A stretch of DNA of 64,000 nt, from contig NZ_RKHQ01000001.1 of NCBI RefSeq assembly GCF_003751805.1, forward strand, positions 868,001 through 932,000, written 5' to 3'. This document shows, in pieces, positions 45,482-55,333 of the stretch; the stretch's first letter is position 1, and every line of letters starts with the position of its first letter. The notes below the pieces were generated by a model, which searched no databases, was not told where the DNA came from, and worked only from the letters and a program-made list of their open reading frames with translations. The position numbers were made by a program, and so were the translations under genes. This DNA is from Salana multivorans (GTDB taxonomy: Bacteria; Actinomycetota; Actinomycetes; Actinomycetales; Beutenbergiaceae).

Positions 45482-45514
45482 ACGAGCCGTGGTCGCGCTG
45501 CGACCACGGCTCGT
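45482..45514. terminator. Strong bidirectional terminator
   Basis: A 15-bp perfect stem (ACGAGCCGTGGTCGC and complement) with a 3-nt loop and TCTCGTCT after it, between the convergent DUF4342 and Lrp genes. Confidence 0.9.
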
Positions 45515-45569
45515 TCTCGTCTCCGGGCCGGCTCGGCTCACCCGGGACGCCGGTCTCGGGCCGGCGACC

Positions 45570-46001
45570 TCAGCCGCGCTCGACCAGCCGGCTCAGCATG
45601 ACGGTCGACTCCGTGCGCTCGATGCTCGCCGACGAGCGGATCCGCTCGAGCGTCTCCTCCAGGTGCGCGATGTCGCGCGCCCGCACCCGCACGATCGCGT
45701 CGGCCTGACCCGCGACGGTCCACGCCGACACGATCTCGGGGATCGGCGTCCACGCCTCCGCGAGCGCGCTCGGCGCCACCGCGCCGGCGCAGTAGACGAG
45801 CACGAGCGCCTCGATCCCCCAGCCGAGGGCGCCCGGCGCGACGGTCGCGGTGAACCCGAGCAGCACGCCGTCGTCGAGCAGCCGGTCGACGCGCCGCTTC
45901 ACGGCGGGCGCCGAGAGACCGACGACGCCGCCGACCTCCGCGTACGTCGCGCGTCCGTCGAGCTGCAGCTCCGCCAGGATCTGGCGGTCGATCCCGTCCA
46001 T
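45570..46001 (-). CDS. Lrp/AsnC family transcriptional regulator
   Basis: 143 aa. N-terminal HTH (IDRQILAELQLDGRATYAEVGGVVGLSAPAVKRRVDRL) and a C-terminal RAM ligand-binding domain. ATG 46001 is preceded by TATGAT at 46009-46014 with 7 nt between, so the mRNA is probably leaderless. Divergent from the dimethylargininase-ornithine aminotransferase operon, which it most likely controls in response to an amino acid such as arginine or ornithine. Confidence 0.92.
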   Translation of the reverse strand: MDGIDRQILAELQLDGRATYAEVGGVVGLSAPAVKRRVDRLLDDGVLLGFTATVAPGALGWGIEALVLVYCAGAVAPSALAEAWTPIPEIVSAWTVAGQADAIVRVRARDIAHLEETLERIRSSASIERTESTVMLSRLVERG

Positions 46002-46075
46002 GCTGGCGATCATAGGTGTCGGCCGCCACGCCGATGCAACGGATCCACGCCTCGTCGGCCTTCGACGGCGATCCA

Positions 46076-46105
46076 TTGCGACCACACGCAACGCGCGGTC
46101 GTTGC
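46076..46105 (+). promoter_or_regulatory. Overlapping inverted repeats, probable Lrp operator
   Basis: TTGCG (46076-46080) and CGCAA (46087-46091) around 6 bp overlap a second repeat, GCAACG (46088-46093) and CGTTGC (46100-46105) around 6 bp. They lie in the divergent gap between the Lrp gene and the catabolic operon, 59 bp before the latter. Confidence 0.55.
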
Positions 46106-46163
46106 CCGGCCGACCCCGCGGGTGCGACGGTTGACCGAGCAGCTACGCCCAGGAGGCCGCCCC

Positions 46164-46967
46164 GTGTCACGCCACTATCTGATGTGTCGCCCCACCTACT
46201 TCGACGTCGTCTACGAGATCAACCCGTGGATGCACGCGAACGTGCCCGTCGACCACGACCTCGTCATGTCGCAGTGGGAGACCCTGCGCGCGACCTACGA
46301 GGACCTCGGCTTCCGGGTCGACGTAATCGAGGGCGCACCGGGCCTGCCCGACATGGTCTACGCCGCCAACGGCGCCACGGTGGTGGACGGCCGGGCGCTC
46401 GGGGCGTCGTTCCACTACCCGCAGCGTCGTGCCGAGGCCGCGCTGTACAACGACTGGCTCCGCGCGCACGGCTTCGAGGTGACCGAGGCCGTCGCGGTCA
46501 ACGAGGGCGAGGGCGACTTCCTCACGGTCGGGCCGCGCATCCTCGCGGGCAGCGGGTTCCGCTCGGACACGGCCTCGCACGCCGAGCTGGCCGCCCTCAC
46601 GGGCCGCGAGGTCGTCGGGCTCGAGCTCGTCGACCCGAGCTACTACCACCTCGACACCGCGCTCACCGTGCTCGGCGACGACGACATCGCCTACCTGCCG
46701 CAGGCGTTCAGCGAGGCGAGCCGGGCGATCCTCGCCGAGCTCTACCCCCGGGCCATCCACGTCTCGCCGCAGGACGCGGCCGTGTTCGGCCTCAACGCCG
46801 TGAGCGACGGGCACCGCGTCGTCGTCGCGAGCCAGGCCACCGGCTTCATCGAGCAGCTTCGCGCGGCCGGGTACGAGCCGGTCCCCGTCGACCTGTCCGA
46901 GCTGCTCAAGGGCGGCGGCGGCATCAAGTGCTGCACGCTGGAGCTGCGCCCCGCCCCGTCCCGGTAG
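46164..46967 (+). CDS. Dimethylargininase-like amidinotransferase-family hydrolase
   Basis: 267 aa guanidino-group hydrolase of the DDAH/arginine deiminase fold. Key positions: LPDMVYAANG, NEGEGDFL, catalytic His in SYYHLDTAL and catalytic Cys in KGGGGIKCCTLEL near the C-terminus. Would release citrulline from arginine or methylarginines; exact substrate uncertain. GTG start with AGGAGG ribosome site. First gene of an operon with ornithine aminotransferase, under probable Lrp control. Confidence 0.87.
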   Translation: MSRHYLMCRPTYFDVVYEINPWMHANVPVDHDLVMSQWETLRATYEDLGFRVDVIEGAPGLPDMVYAANGATVVDGRALGASFHYPQRRAEAALYNDWLRAHGFEVTEAVAVNEGEGDFLTVGPRILAGSGFRSDTASHAELAALTGREVVGLELVDPSYYHLDTALTVLGDDDIAYLPQAFSEASRAILAELYPRAIHVSPQDAAVFGLNAVSDGHRVVVASQATGFIEQLRAAGYEPVPVDLSELLKGGGGIKCCTLELRPAPSR

Positions 46968-46999
46968 CGGGGGACGCCGGGACGAGGAGGAGGGTGACG

Positions 47000-48241
47000 A
47001 TGACGACGAGCGAGTCCCACCGGCACATCGAGGCCGTCGAGCGCCACGCCGCGCACAACTACCACCCGCTCCCCGTGGTCATCGCCTCGGGCGACGGGGC
47101 GTGGGTCACGGACGTCGACGGACGCCGCTACCTCGACTGTCTCGCCGCCTACTCGGCGCTCAACCTCGGCCACGCCCACCCCCGGCTCGTCGCGGTCGCG
47201 CACGAGCAGCTCGACCGGCTCACGCTCGTCTCGCGCGCCTTCCACCACGACCGGATGGCCGCCTTCGTCACGGGGCTCGCCGACCTCGTCGGCCCGCTCG
47301 TCGTCGCCGAGGGACCCGGCGGCACCGGCGAGGCGATGGTGCTGCCGATGAACACGGGCGCCGAGGCCGTGGAGTCGGCGATCAAGGTGGTCCGCAAGCA
47401 CGCGCACGACGTCCGCGGGATCGCCGAGCCCGAGATCGTCGTGGCCGACGGCAACTTCCACGGGCGCACGACGACGATCGTCTCCTTCTCCGGCGACCCG
47501 GACGCGCGCGACGGGTTCGGCCCCTACACGCCGGGCTTCGTCTCCGTCCCCTACGGCGACGCCGACGCGCTGGCCGCGGCGCTCACGGAACGCACGGCGG
47601 CCGTCCTGCTCGAGCCGATCCAGGGCGAGGCCGGCGTCGTGACGCCGCCGCCCGGCTACCTCGCGCGGGTGCGCGAGGCGACCGCCGAGCGCGGCGTCCT
47701 GCTCGTCGCCGACGAGATCCAGTCCGGCCTCGCGCGCGCCGGGTCGACGCTCGCGATCTCCCACGACGGCGTCCGTCCCGACCTCGTGACGCTCGGCAAG
47801 GCGCTCGGCGGCGGCATCGTGCCGGTCTCGGCCGTCGTCGGCTCCTCGGAGGTGCTCGGCGTCCTGACGCCCGGCACCCACGGGTCGACGTTCGGCGGCA
47901 ACCCGCTCGCCGCCGCCGTCGCTGCCGAGGTGGTCGCGATGCTGGCCGACGGGACGTGGCAGGAGCGCTCGCGCACCCTGGGCGCCCGGCTGCACGACGG
48001 GCTGTCCGAGCTGGTCGGGCACGGGCTGAGCTCCGTGCGCGGCCGCGGGCTGTGGGCTGGCATCGACGTCGCGCCCGAGGTCGGCACGGCCCGCGACGTC
48101 GCCGAGCGCCTGCTCGCGCGCGGCATCCTCGCCAAGGACACGCACACGACGACGCTGCGCCTCGCGCCGCCGCTCGTCATCACGGCCGAGGAGATCGACT
48201 GGCTGCTCGACCGTCTCCGCGACTGCCTCGCGGCGGTCTGA
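47000..48241 (+). CDS. rocD: Ornithine--oxo-acid aminotransferase
   Basis: 413 aa class III aminotransferase. Converts ornithine and 2-oxoglutarate to glutamate semialdehyde and glutamate. MNTGAEAVESAIK, FHGRTTTIVSFSG, LLVADEIQSGLAR, and the PLP lysine in TLGKALGGG (about residue 265) fit the ornithine branch. ATG 47000 with GAGGAGGAGG upstream; GTG 46994 is also possible. Together with the upstream hydrolase and Lrp regulator it forms an arginine/ornithine turnover unit. Confidence 0.92.
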   Translation: MTTSESHRHIEAVERHAAHNYHPLPVVIASGDGAWVTDVDGRRYLDCLAAYSALNLGHAHPRLVAVAHEQLDRLTLVSRAFHHDRMAAFVTGLADLVGPLVVAEGPGGTGEAMVLPMNTGAEAVESAIKVVRKHAHDVRGIAEPEIVVADGNFHGRTTTIVSFSGDPDARDGFGPYTPGFVSVPYGDADALAAALTERTAAVLLEPIQGEAGVVTPPPGYLARVREATAERGVLLVADEIQSGLARAGSTLAISHDGVRPDLVTLGKALGGGIVPVSAVVGSSEVLGVLTPGTHGSTFGGNPLAAAVAAEVVAMLADGTWQERSRTLGARLHDGLSELVGHGLSSVRGRGLWAGIDVAPEVGTARDVAERLLARGILAKDTHTTTLRLAPPLVITAEEIDWLLDRLRDCLAAV

Positions 48242-48283
48242 CGCCGGGGGTCGCGCCCCACCCCCTCCCGAGCCCCGCGCCGA

Positions 48284-48302
48284 GTGGGTTAGGCTAACCT
48301 AA
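48284..48302. promoter_or_regulatory. IdeR/DtxR-type iron box upstream of irtAB
   Basis: The 19 bases match the iron-box consensus TTAGGTTAGGCTAACCTAA at 17 positions, differing only at positions 1 and 3. Located 45 bp before the irtA ATG and overlapping a TAGGCT -10 candidate. Iron-dependent repression is strongly implied. Confidence 0.88.
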
Positions 48303-48346
48303 CCAACTGGCCGCCATGCCGAGCGCGCCGCTGGAGAGGGAGACCA

Positions 48347-51076
48347 ATGGCGAAGCGCGGCTTCACCGGAGCCATGATGCGCGGCTACGGCGCGCGCGAC
48401 CACGTGGCGACCGTCACCGGGATCGAACGGCTCGCGCCGCACTTCGTGCGCCTGCGGTTCCACTCGGACACGCTGCTCCAGGACGGCAACACGGTCGTGG
48501 CCCCCACCGCCTACCTGCGGTTCTGGTTCCCCGACCACGAGGGCCGCGACGTCGAGCACCAGCGGGGCTACACGCTCTCGGAGGCGGACGCGGCGACGGG
48601 CGACTTCGCCGTCGACGTCGTCCTGCACGAACCGGCGGGTCCGGCCTCCGCCTGGGCGCAGCGGGCGGAGATCGGGACCGCCATCCAGGTGACGGCGCTC
48701 GGCTCGACGCGCTTCGACCTGCCCGAGGAGCTGCCGGCCGGCTACCTGCTCGTCGGCGACGCCGCCTCGATCCCGGCGATCAACGCCATCCTCGGCGAGC
48801 TGCCGGCGGAGGTCCCCGTCGAGCTCTACCTCGAGGAGCACGACGCCGACGACCGCCTCATCCCCCTCGCCGCGCACCCGCGCGCCACCGTGCACTGGGT
48901 GCCGCGCCGCGGCGAGACGTCGCTGGCCGCCGCGATCGAGGCCCGGGACTGGTCCGACTGGTACGCCTGGATGGCCCCGGAGTCGGGGTCGCTCAAGCAC
49001 CTGCGGACGCGGCTGCGCGACGAGTTCGGCTTCCCCAGGTCCGAGGTCCACGCGCAGGCCTACTGGTACTACGGGCGCGCGTTCGGGTCGAACCGGTCGA
49101 AGGCTGCGCCCGAGCCGGTGCCGAGCGCCGAGGTCGGGCCGGACGCCGGGGCCGCCGCCTCGCCGTCCGCCGCCTCGCCGTCCACCGACGTCCGAGCCGA
49201 CCCTCCCGCCGACGCGGTGGCGAGCGACGCCGCCGCGAGCGCCGCGGACACCTCCGAGGCCGGGACGACCACCAGTCCGCGCGGTCGCTGGCGCGCCCAG
49301 GCCGGCGGCCGGCTGCTCGCCCCGCTGCGCGGCACGCTCGTCGTCGCCGGCGTCGCCCAGGCGCTCGTGACGCTCGTGCAGCTCGCGCCCTTCGTCCTGC
49401 TCGTCGAGCTGTCGCGCCTCCTGCTGTCCGGCGCGGACGCGCCATCGCTGTGGACGGTCGGGCTCTGGGCGGTCGGGCTCATGACGGCCGGGGTCGTCGG
49501 CTCGTCGGCGCTGCTCCTGTGGCTGCACCGCGTCGACGCCCGGTTCGCCCGCGACCTGCGCCAGCGTCTCCTCGGCAAGCTGGCGCGCCTGCCGCTCGGC
49601 TGGTTCGACGCCCGCGGCTCCGGACAGGTCAAGCAGCTCGTCCAGGACGACACCCTCGCGCTGCACTACCTCGTGACGCACGCCGTCGGCGATGCCGTCG
49701 CCGCCGTCGTGGCGCCGGTCGCGGTGCTCGTGTACCTCGTCGTGGTCGACTGGCGGATCGCGCTCCTGCTCCTGCTGCCCGTCCTCGCCTATCTCGTCGT
49801 CATGGCGATCATGGTCGTCCAGTCGGGTGCGCGGACCGCCGAGGCCCTGCGCTGGGCCGAGCGGATGAACGTCGAGGCCGGCGCCTACCTGGAGGGGCAG
49901 CCCGTCGTCCGCGTGTTCGGCGGCGCGGCCGCCTCGCGGTTCCGCGCGCGGCTGCAGCAGTACGTCACCTTCCTCGACGACTGGCAACGTCCGCTCACGA
50001 GCCAGAAGGCGTTCATCGACCTCGTCACCCGGCCCGCCACCTTCCTCCTGCTCATCTGCTCGCTCGGCACGCTGCTCATCACGACGGGGCGGATGGACCC
50101 CGTGACGCTCCTGCCGTTCCTGCTGCTCGGCACGACCTTCGGGCCGCGGCTGCTCGGTGTCGGGTACGGGCTCTCGGGCCTGCGCACCGGCCTGCTGGCG
50201 GCTCGCCGGATCCAGGTGACGCTCGACGAGCCGGAGCTCGAGACCGACGACGAGGCAGCACCGGGCACCCCCGCCGCCGCGCCACCCGGCCGCGTCGAGC
50301 TCGACGGCGTCGGCTTCTCCTACCGGCCGGGCGTCCCCGTCCTGCACGACGTCTCGCTCACGCTCGAGCCCGGCACCGTGACCGCGCTCGTCGGCCCGTC
50401 CGGCTCCGGCAAGTCGACGCTCGCCGCCCTGCTGGCGCGGTTCCACGACGTCGGGACGGGCGCGATCCGCATCGGCGGGCGCGACCTGCGCGAGCTCACG
50501 GCCGACGAGCTCTACACACGCGTCGGCTTCGTGTTCCAGCAGACCCAGCTCGTCCACGGCACGGTCCGGGAGAACATCGCGCTCGCGGTGCCCGACGCCC
50601 ACGACGAGGCGGTCGAGGCCGCCGCGCGGGCCGCGCAGCTGCACGAGCGCATCCTGCGCCTGCCGCGCGGCTACGACACCGTGCTCGGCCCGGACGCCGC
50701 GCTCTCGGGGGGCGAGCGCCAGCGGCTCACGATCGCCAGGGCGCTGCTCGCCGACACCCCCGTGCTCGTCCTGGACGAGGCGACGGCGTTCGCCGACCCC
50801 GAGTCCGAGTACCTGGTCCAGCGCGCGCTCGACCGGCTCACGGTCGGGCGGACCGTCGTCGTCATCGCGCACCGGCTGCACACCGTCACGGGGGTCGACC
50901 GGATCGTGGTGCTCGACCACGGCCGCGTCGCGCAGACCGGGACGCACGCCGAGCTGCTGGCCCGTGACGGCCGCTACCGGGAGCTCTGGCTCGCCGGCGA
51001 GCACGCGCGCACGACCGAGCCCGAGCCCGTCCTCACCGCGGGCGCGAGCCCGCTCGACAGCGAGGTGGCCCGATGA
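48347..51076 (+). CDS. irtA: Siderophore importer with fused siderophore-interacting domain (IrtA-like)
   Basis: 909 aa. Residues 1-245 form a ferredoxin-reductase-like siderophore-interacting domain (FAD-binding RGYT near 72-75, [12 protein letters not shown]), a Ser/Ala/Pro linker runs to about 310, then a six-helix type IV ABC membrane domain and a C-terminal ATPase with [30 protein letters not shown] and IAHRL. In mycobacteria IrtA works with IrtB to import ferric carboxymycobactin and reduce the iron. Length and domain order match. Iron box upstream; coupled to irtB. Confidence 0.92.
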   Translation: MAKRGFTGAMMRGYGARDHVATVTGIERLAPHFVRLRFHSDTLLQDGNTVVAPTAYLRFWFPDHEGRDVEHQRGYTLSEADAATGDFAVDVVLHEPAGPASAWAQRAEIGTAIQVTALGSTRFDLPEELPAGYLLVGDAASIPAINAILGELPAEVPVELYLEEHDADDRLIPLAAHPRATVHWVPRRGETSLAAAIEARDWSDWYAWMAPESGSLKHLRTRLRDEFGFPRSEVHAQAYWYYGRAFGSNRSKAAPEPVPSAEVGPDAGAAASPSAASPSTDVRADPPADAVASDAAASAADTSEAGTTTSPRGRWRAQAGGRLLAPLRGTLVVAGVAQALVTLVQLAPFVLLVELSRLLLSGADAPSLWTVGLWAVGLMTAGVVGSSALLLWLHRVDARFARDLRQRLLGKLARLPLGWFDARGSGQVKQLVQDDTLALHYLVTHAVGDAVAAVVAPVAVLVYLVVVDWRIALLLLLPVLAYLVVMAIMVVQSGARTAEALRWAERMNVEAGAYLEGQPVVRVFGGAAASRFRARLQQYVTFLDDWQRPLTSQKAFIDLVTRPATFLLLICSLGTLLITTGRMDPVTLLPFLLLGTTFGPRLLGVGYGLSGLRTGLLAARRIQVTLDEPELETDDEAAPGTPAAAPPGRVELDGVGFSYRPGVPVLHDVSLTLEPGTVTALVGPSGSGKSTLAALLARFHDVGTGAIRIGGRDLRELTADELYTRVGFVFQQTQLVHGTVRENIALAVPDAHDEAVEAAARAAQLHERILRLPRGYDTVLGPDAALSGGERQRLTIARALLADTPVLVLDEATAFADPESEYLVQRALDRLTVGRTVVVIAHRLHTVTGVDRIVVLDHGRVAQTGTHAELLARDGRYRELWLAGEHARTTEPEPVLTAGASPLDSEVAR

Positions 51077-52845
51077 TCCGCACCCTGCTCGCGCTGCTGC
51101 CCGACGGCAGCCGCCGCGCCGTCCTCGCCCACCTCGGCCTCACGCTGGTGAGCGTCGCCCTGCGGGCCGCCGGCGCCGTCCTGCTCGTGCCGCTGATCGG
51201 TGCCCTGTTCGGCGACGACCCCGGGACGGCCTGGCCGTGGGTCGGCGTCCTCGCTCTGGTGACGGCCGCCGGCTGGCTCGTCGACTCCCTCGTCGCCCGG
51301 ATCGGGTTCGGCCTCGGCTTCGGGCTCCTGGACAGCGGGCAGCGCACCGTCGCCGACCACATCACCCGGACGCGCCTGACCTGGTTCGACTCCGCCACCA
51401 CGTCGACGACGCGACAGGCCGTCGCGGCCACCGGCCCCGACCTGGTCGGACTCGTCGTCTACCTCGTGACGCCCCTCGTCGGGGCCGTCCTGCTGCCGGC
51501 GGCGATCGCCGTCGCGCTGCTGCCCGTGTCGCCGCAGCTGGGCCTCGCGGCGCTCGCCGGCGTCCCCGTCCTGCTCGGCGCGTTCGTGCTGTCCGGCCGG
51601 CTCAGCCGGAGCGCCGACCGCGCAGCGGCCGAGACGAACGGGGCCCTGACCGAGCGGATCATCGAGTTCGCTAGGACCCAGCAGGCCCTGCGCGCGTCGC
51701 GCCGGGTCGAGCCCGCCCGCAGCCACGCGGGCGCGGCGCTCGCGGCCCAGCACGGCGCGACGCTGCGGCTCCTCGCGATGCAGGTGCCCGGACAGATCGT
51801 CTTCGGTCTCGCCAGCCAGCTCGCCCTCCTGCTGCTGGCCGGCACGACGGTGGTGCTGGCGGTCCGAGGCGACCTGACCGGCCCCGAGACGATCGCGCTC
51901 ATCGTCGTCGTGGTGCGCTACCTCGAGCCGTTCACGATGCTCGCCGAGCTGTCGCCCGGCGTCGAGGCGACCACGGCCGCCCTGCGTCGCATCCGCGAGG
52001 TGCTCGGCGCCCCCGTCGACCCCACCGGGACGCGCAACGTCACCCCGCCGCGGCCGCCGCGGATCGAGCTGCGCGGGGTCGGCTTCCGATACGAGACGAA
52101 CGACGACGCCGCCGACACCGGTGGCGCCGGGACGCCGCTGGTGCTCGACGGGCTCGACCTCGTGCTCGAGCCCGGGACGACGACGGCGCTCGTCGGGCCC
52201 TCCGGCTCCGGGAAGAGCACGGTGCTCGCGCTGCTCGGCGGCCTGCACCGGCCGACGGCGGGGCAGGTCCTCGTCGACGGCGTCGACGCCGCGGAGCTGA
52301 CGGCGGACGCCCGCCGTGCCCTCGCGAGCGTCGTGTTCCAGCAGCCCTACCTGTTCGACGGCAGCGTCCGGGAGAACGTGCTGGTCGGCGACCCGGCGGC
52401 CGACGACGCGGCGCTCGCCGGCGCCGCGCGGCTCGCCCGGGTCGACACGCTGCTGGAGCGGCTGCCCGACGGCTGGGACACCCGCGTCGGCGAGGCCGGC
52501 TCGTCGCTGTCGGGCGGCGAGCGCCAGCGCGTCTCCATCGCCCGGGCGCTCCTCAAGCCGGCGCCCGTCCTCCTGCTCGACGAGGCGACGAGCGCGCTCG
52601 ACACCGAGAACGACGCGGCCGTGACAGCCGCGCTGACCGACGACCCGACGCCGCGCACGCGCGTCATCGTCGCCCACCGGCTCAGCAGCATCCGGGCGGC
52701 CGACCGCGTCGTCCTCCTCGAGGACGGACGCGTCACGGAGGACGGGACGGTCGAGGAGCTGCTCGCGGCCGGCGGCCGGTTCGCGGAGTTCTGGCGCCAG
52801 CAGGACGCGGCGTCCGGTTGGCGGCTCGCGGAGTCCGCCGGCTGA
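51073..52845 (+). CDS. irtB: ABC transporter, IrtB-like half
   Basis: 590 aa half-transporter: six-helix membrane domain (residues 1-300) and ATPase with [36 protein letters not shown] and VAHRLSS. Overlaps irtA by 4 bp (ATGA). Forms a heterodimer with IrtA for siderophore uptake. No siderophore biosynthesis genes are in the window, so the cell may use a xenosiderophore or make one elsewhere. Confidence 0.92.
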   Translation: MIRTLLALLPDGSRRAVLAHLGLTLVSVALRAAGAVLLVPLIGALFGDDPGTAWPWVGVLALVTAAGWLVDSLVARIGFGLGFGLLDSGQRTVADHITRTRLTWFDSATTSTTRQAVAATGPDLVGLVVYLVTPLVGAVLLPAAIAVALLPVSPQLGLAALAGVPVLLGAFVLSGRLSRSADRAAAETNGALTERIIEFARTQQALRASRRVEPARSHAGAALAAQHGATLRLLAMQVPGQIVFGLASQLALLLLAGTTVVLAVRGDLTGPETIALIVVVVRYLEPFTMLAELSPGVEATTAALRRIREVLGAPVDPTGTRNVTPPRPPRIELRGVGFRYETNDDAADTGGAGTPLVLDGLDLVLEPGTTTALVGPSGSGKSTVLALLGGLHRPTAGQVLVDGVDAAELTADARRALASVVFQQPYLFDGSVRENVLVGDPAADDAALAGAARLARVDTLLERLPDGWDTRVGEAGSSLSGGERQRVSIARALLKPAPVLLLDEATSALDTENDAAVTAALTDDPTPRTRVIVAHRLSSIRAADRVVLLEDGRVTEDGTVEELLAAGGRFAEFWRQQDAASGWRLAESAG

Positions 52846-53087
52846 CCGGTCGGAGGCCGTCCTCGCCGGAGCAGCCGCGCGCGGTGTCCCCCCGGGAACC
52901 GGATCGCCGGACCTACCCGGGCCCACGGTGGACATCGGCGGAGCGAGGGCCACCGGTCGACCGGATCACCGGACGCACTCGCACCCGTGGTCCCCGCCGA
53001 CCGAAGCCATCGACCGACTCGGCCGACCGACTCCGCCGACCGACGCGTCCGGGCGCTCTGCGCGCCGCTCGTCCGGGCCGCTCCCGG

Positions 53088-54233
53088 CTACTGGCCGTGG
53101 AAGTCCGGGTCCGCGGCCGGCGCCCCGGGAAGGATCTCGTCGAGGTCGTACCCGGCCACCTCGTCGAGCTGGTCGTAGGTGCACGAGCTCGGATCGCGGT
53201 CCGGGCGCCACCGCTTGAACTGCGTCGTGTGCCGGAACCGGTCGCCCTCCATGTGGTCGTACCCGACCTCGAGCACCCGCTCGGGACGCAGCGGGACGAA
53301 CGAGAGGTCCTTCCCCCCGCTCCACCGCGACACCGCGCCCGGCTTGCGACCGCCGGCGTGCGCGGCGGGGTCGGCCCAGTCGCCCCAGGGGTGGGCGGCC
53401 GTCGCGGCGTCGTCGTCGAGGTCGACCCGGAGGTCCGCCAGCTCCTCGACCAGCTCGGCCCGCCGGGCCATGGGGAACGAGGCGGAGACGCCGACGAACT
53501 GCAGCCGGGACCCGGCGTACAGCCCGAGCAGGAGCGAGCCGACGAGCGGTCGCTCCGGCGTCGAGTCCTTGTGCGGCCGATATCCGGCGAGGACGACGTC
53601 GGCCGTGCGCGCGTGCTTCACCTTCGTCATGGCGCGCTTGTTCGGCGCGTAGGGACCGGCGAGCGGCTTGGCGACGACGCCGTCCAGCCCGGCCCCCTCG
53701 AAGCTGTCGAACCAGGCGGCCGCCACCTCGGGGTCGAGCGTCCGCGGCGTCGCCTGGACGCGCGGACCCAGCGGGCCGAGGCCGTCGAGCACCTCGATCC
53801 GCTCGCTCAGGGGACGTTCCAGCAGCACGTCGTCGCCGAGCGCGAGGAGGTCGAAGACGACGAGCGTCGCCGGCGCGCGCTCCGCCAGCATCCGGACGCG
53901 CGAGTCCGCGGGGTGGATGCGCTGGCCGAGAAGGTCGAAGTCGAGACGCGCGCCGTGGACCAGGACGATCTCGCCGTCGACGGCGCACGGGTCCGGCAGC
54001 TCCTCGCGCACGGCGGCGACGACGTCCGGGAAGTAGCGCGTCATCGGCTTGCCGTTGCGTGAGTAGATCTCCACCTCGCCGTCGGCGAGCAGGACGATCG
54101 CGCGGAAGCCGTCCCACTTGGGCTCGTAGGCGAAGGGGCCGTTCGTGGCGTCGGGACCGGGGATGCCCGGCGCCGAGGACGCGAGCATCGGGGCGAGCCC
54201 GACGAGGTCGGGGTACTGCTCGGCGATGGTCAT
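53088..54233 (-). CDS. ATP-dependent DNA ligase (LigC-like)
   Basis: 381 aa. Adenylation domain with the nucleophilic lysine in YEPKWDGFRAIV, then AVDGEIVL, FDLLALG, LDGVVAKPL and VKHARTADVVLAGYR, followed by an OB-fold. No polymerase or phosphoesterase domain, so LigC-like rather than LigD. ATG with AGGAG upstream. Probable functional partner of the polymerase at 43755-44840. The 242 bp between irtB and this gene hold short CCGACCGAC repeats and nothing else I can name. Confidence 0.92.
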   Translation of the reverse strand: MTIAEQYPDLVGLAPMLASSAPGIPGPDATNGPFAYEPKWDGFRAIVLLADGEVEIYSRNGKPMTRYFPDVVAAVREELPDPCAVDGEIVLVHGARLDFDLLGQRIHPADSRVRMLAERAPATLVVFDLLALGDDVLLERPLSERIEVLDGLGPLGPRVQATPRTLDPEVAAAWFDSFEGAGLDGVVAKPLAGPYAPNKRAMTKVKHARTADVVLAGYRPHKDSTPERPLVGSLLLGLYAGSRLQFVGVSASFPMARRAELVEELADLRVDLDDDAATAAHPWGDWADPAAHAGGRKPGAVSRWSGGKDLSFVPLRPERVLEVGYDHMEGDRFRHTTQFKRWRPDRDPSSCTYDQLDEVAGYDLDEILPGAPAADPDFHGQ

Positions 54234-54270
54234 CTCGTCGCTCCTGTCGCTCCGCCGTCCGGCCGCGCGG

Positions 54271-55284
54271 CTAGACCGACGCCCCGACGCCGGAGGCGGT
54301 GGCATCGGCCTCGGTGAGCCGCACGCCGATCTGGTCGGCCGCGTCCTGGAGGATGCGCTGGACGACGAGCGTGTCGTGCAGCGGCATGACGGGCGACTGG
54401 GTGAGACCCGCGGCCAGGCAGCGCTGGACCTCGACGAACTCGTAGGAGTAGCCGGCGCCGTCGGGCGGCACGTGCCGCTCCTCCGGATCCGCGCCCTCGC
54501 GGTGGAGCACGACGCGGTCGGGGTGGTGGAACCGCGGGGGCAGGTCGATCCAGCCCTCGGTGCCGTAGATCCGGGCGTCGCCGGGCATCGGCGAGCGGAA
54601 CGAGGTCTGGAGGGTCGCCGTGCGGCCCGAGCCGAAGTCGACGAGCAGGCCGGCCTCGGCGTCGGCGCCCGAGGGCAGGAGCGAGCCCCGCGCGGTGACG
54701 CTCACGGCGTCGCCGAGGACCATCTGGGCCATGCTCACGACGTAGACCCCGAGGTCGAGCAGCGTCCCGCCGCCGAGCTCGAGGTTGAACAGGCGGTCCT
54801 CCGGGTCGAACGGGCGGTTGATGCCGAGATCGGCGGCGACCGCGCGGACCTCGCCGATCGCGCCGTCGGCGACGAGGCGCCGGGCCTCTGCCACGGCGGG
54901 CAGGAACCGCGTCCACATCGCCTCCATGACGAAGACCTCGCGCATCGTCGCCTCCCCCACGACGCGCTGCGCGCCCGCGAGCGTGGCGGCGAAGGTCTTC
55001 TCCACCAGGACGGCCTTGCCCTCCCGGATCGCCGCGACGGCCTGGGCAGCGTGCTGCGTGTGCGGCGTCGCGAGGTAGACGGCGTCGATCTCGGGGTCGG
55101 CGAGCAGGTCCCGGTAGCCGACGTACGCGCGGGCGCCCGGGGCGTGGTCGGCGACGAACCGCTCGGCACGCTCGCGGCTGCGGCTGCCGACCGCCGTGAC
55201 GACACCGTCCGTCACGTGGGCGAAGTCGTCCGCCACCTTGGCGGCGATGCGGCCCGGCCCGAGGATTCCCCAGCGTGTGGTCAT
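54271..55284 (-). CDS. Gfo/Idh/MocA family oxidoreductase
   Basis: 337 aa NAD(P)-dependent oxidoreductase. Rossmann loop WGILGPGRIAAKVADDF, YLATPHTQHAAQA, and LVEKTFAATLAGA where the usual EKP is EKT. GGGTLLDLGVYVVSMA in the second domain. The first helix resembles dihydrodiol/xylose dehydrogenases. Starts 37 bp downstream of nothing obvious upstream; the ligase follows after its own start on the same strand. Substrate unknown. Confidence 0.87.
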   Translation of the reverse strand: MTTRWGILGPGRIAAKVADDFAHVTDGVVTAVGSRSRERAERFVADHAPGARAYVGYRDLLADPEIDAVYLATPHTQHAAQAVAAIREGKAVLVEKTFAATLAGAQRVVGEATMREVFVMEAMWTRFLPAVAEARRLVADGAIGEVRAVAADLGINRPFDPEDRLFNLELGGGTLLDLGVYVVSMAQMVLGDAVSVTARGSLLPSGADAEAGLLVDFGSGRTATLQTSFRSPMPGDARIYGTEGWIDLPPRFHHPDRVVLHREGADPEERHVPPDGAGYSYEFVEVQRCLAAGLTQSPVMPLHDTLVVQRILQDAADQIGVRLTEADATASGVGASV

Positions 55285-55333
55285 GCCCCCATCATGCCGA
55301 GGGGGTCGGACATCTGGCGAGGGCCGGGCCTCG

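Noticed and set aside
48299-51004. 901-codon open frame antisense to irtA
   Set aside because: Same high-GC shadow pattern; the plus strand carries all ABC and siderophore-interaction motifs.
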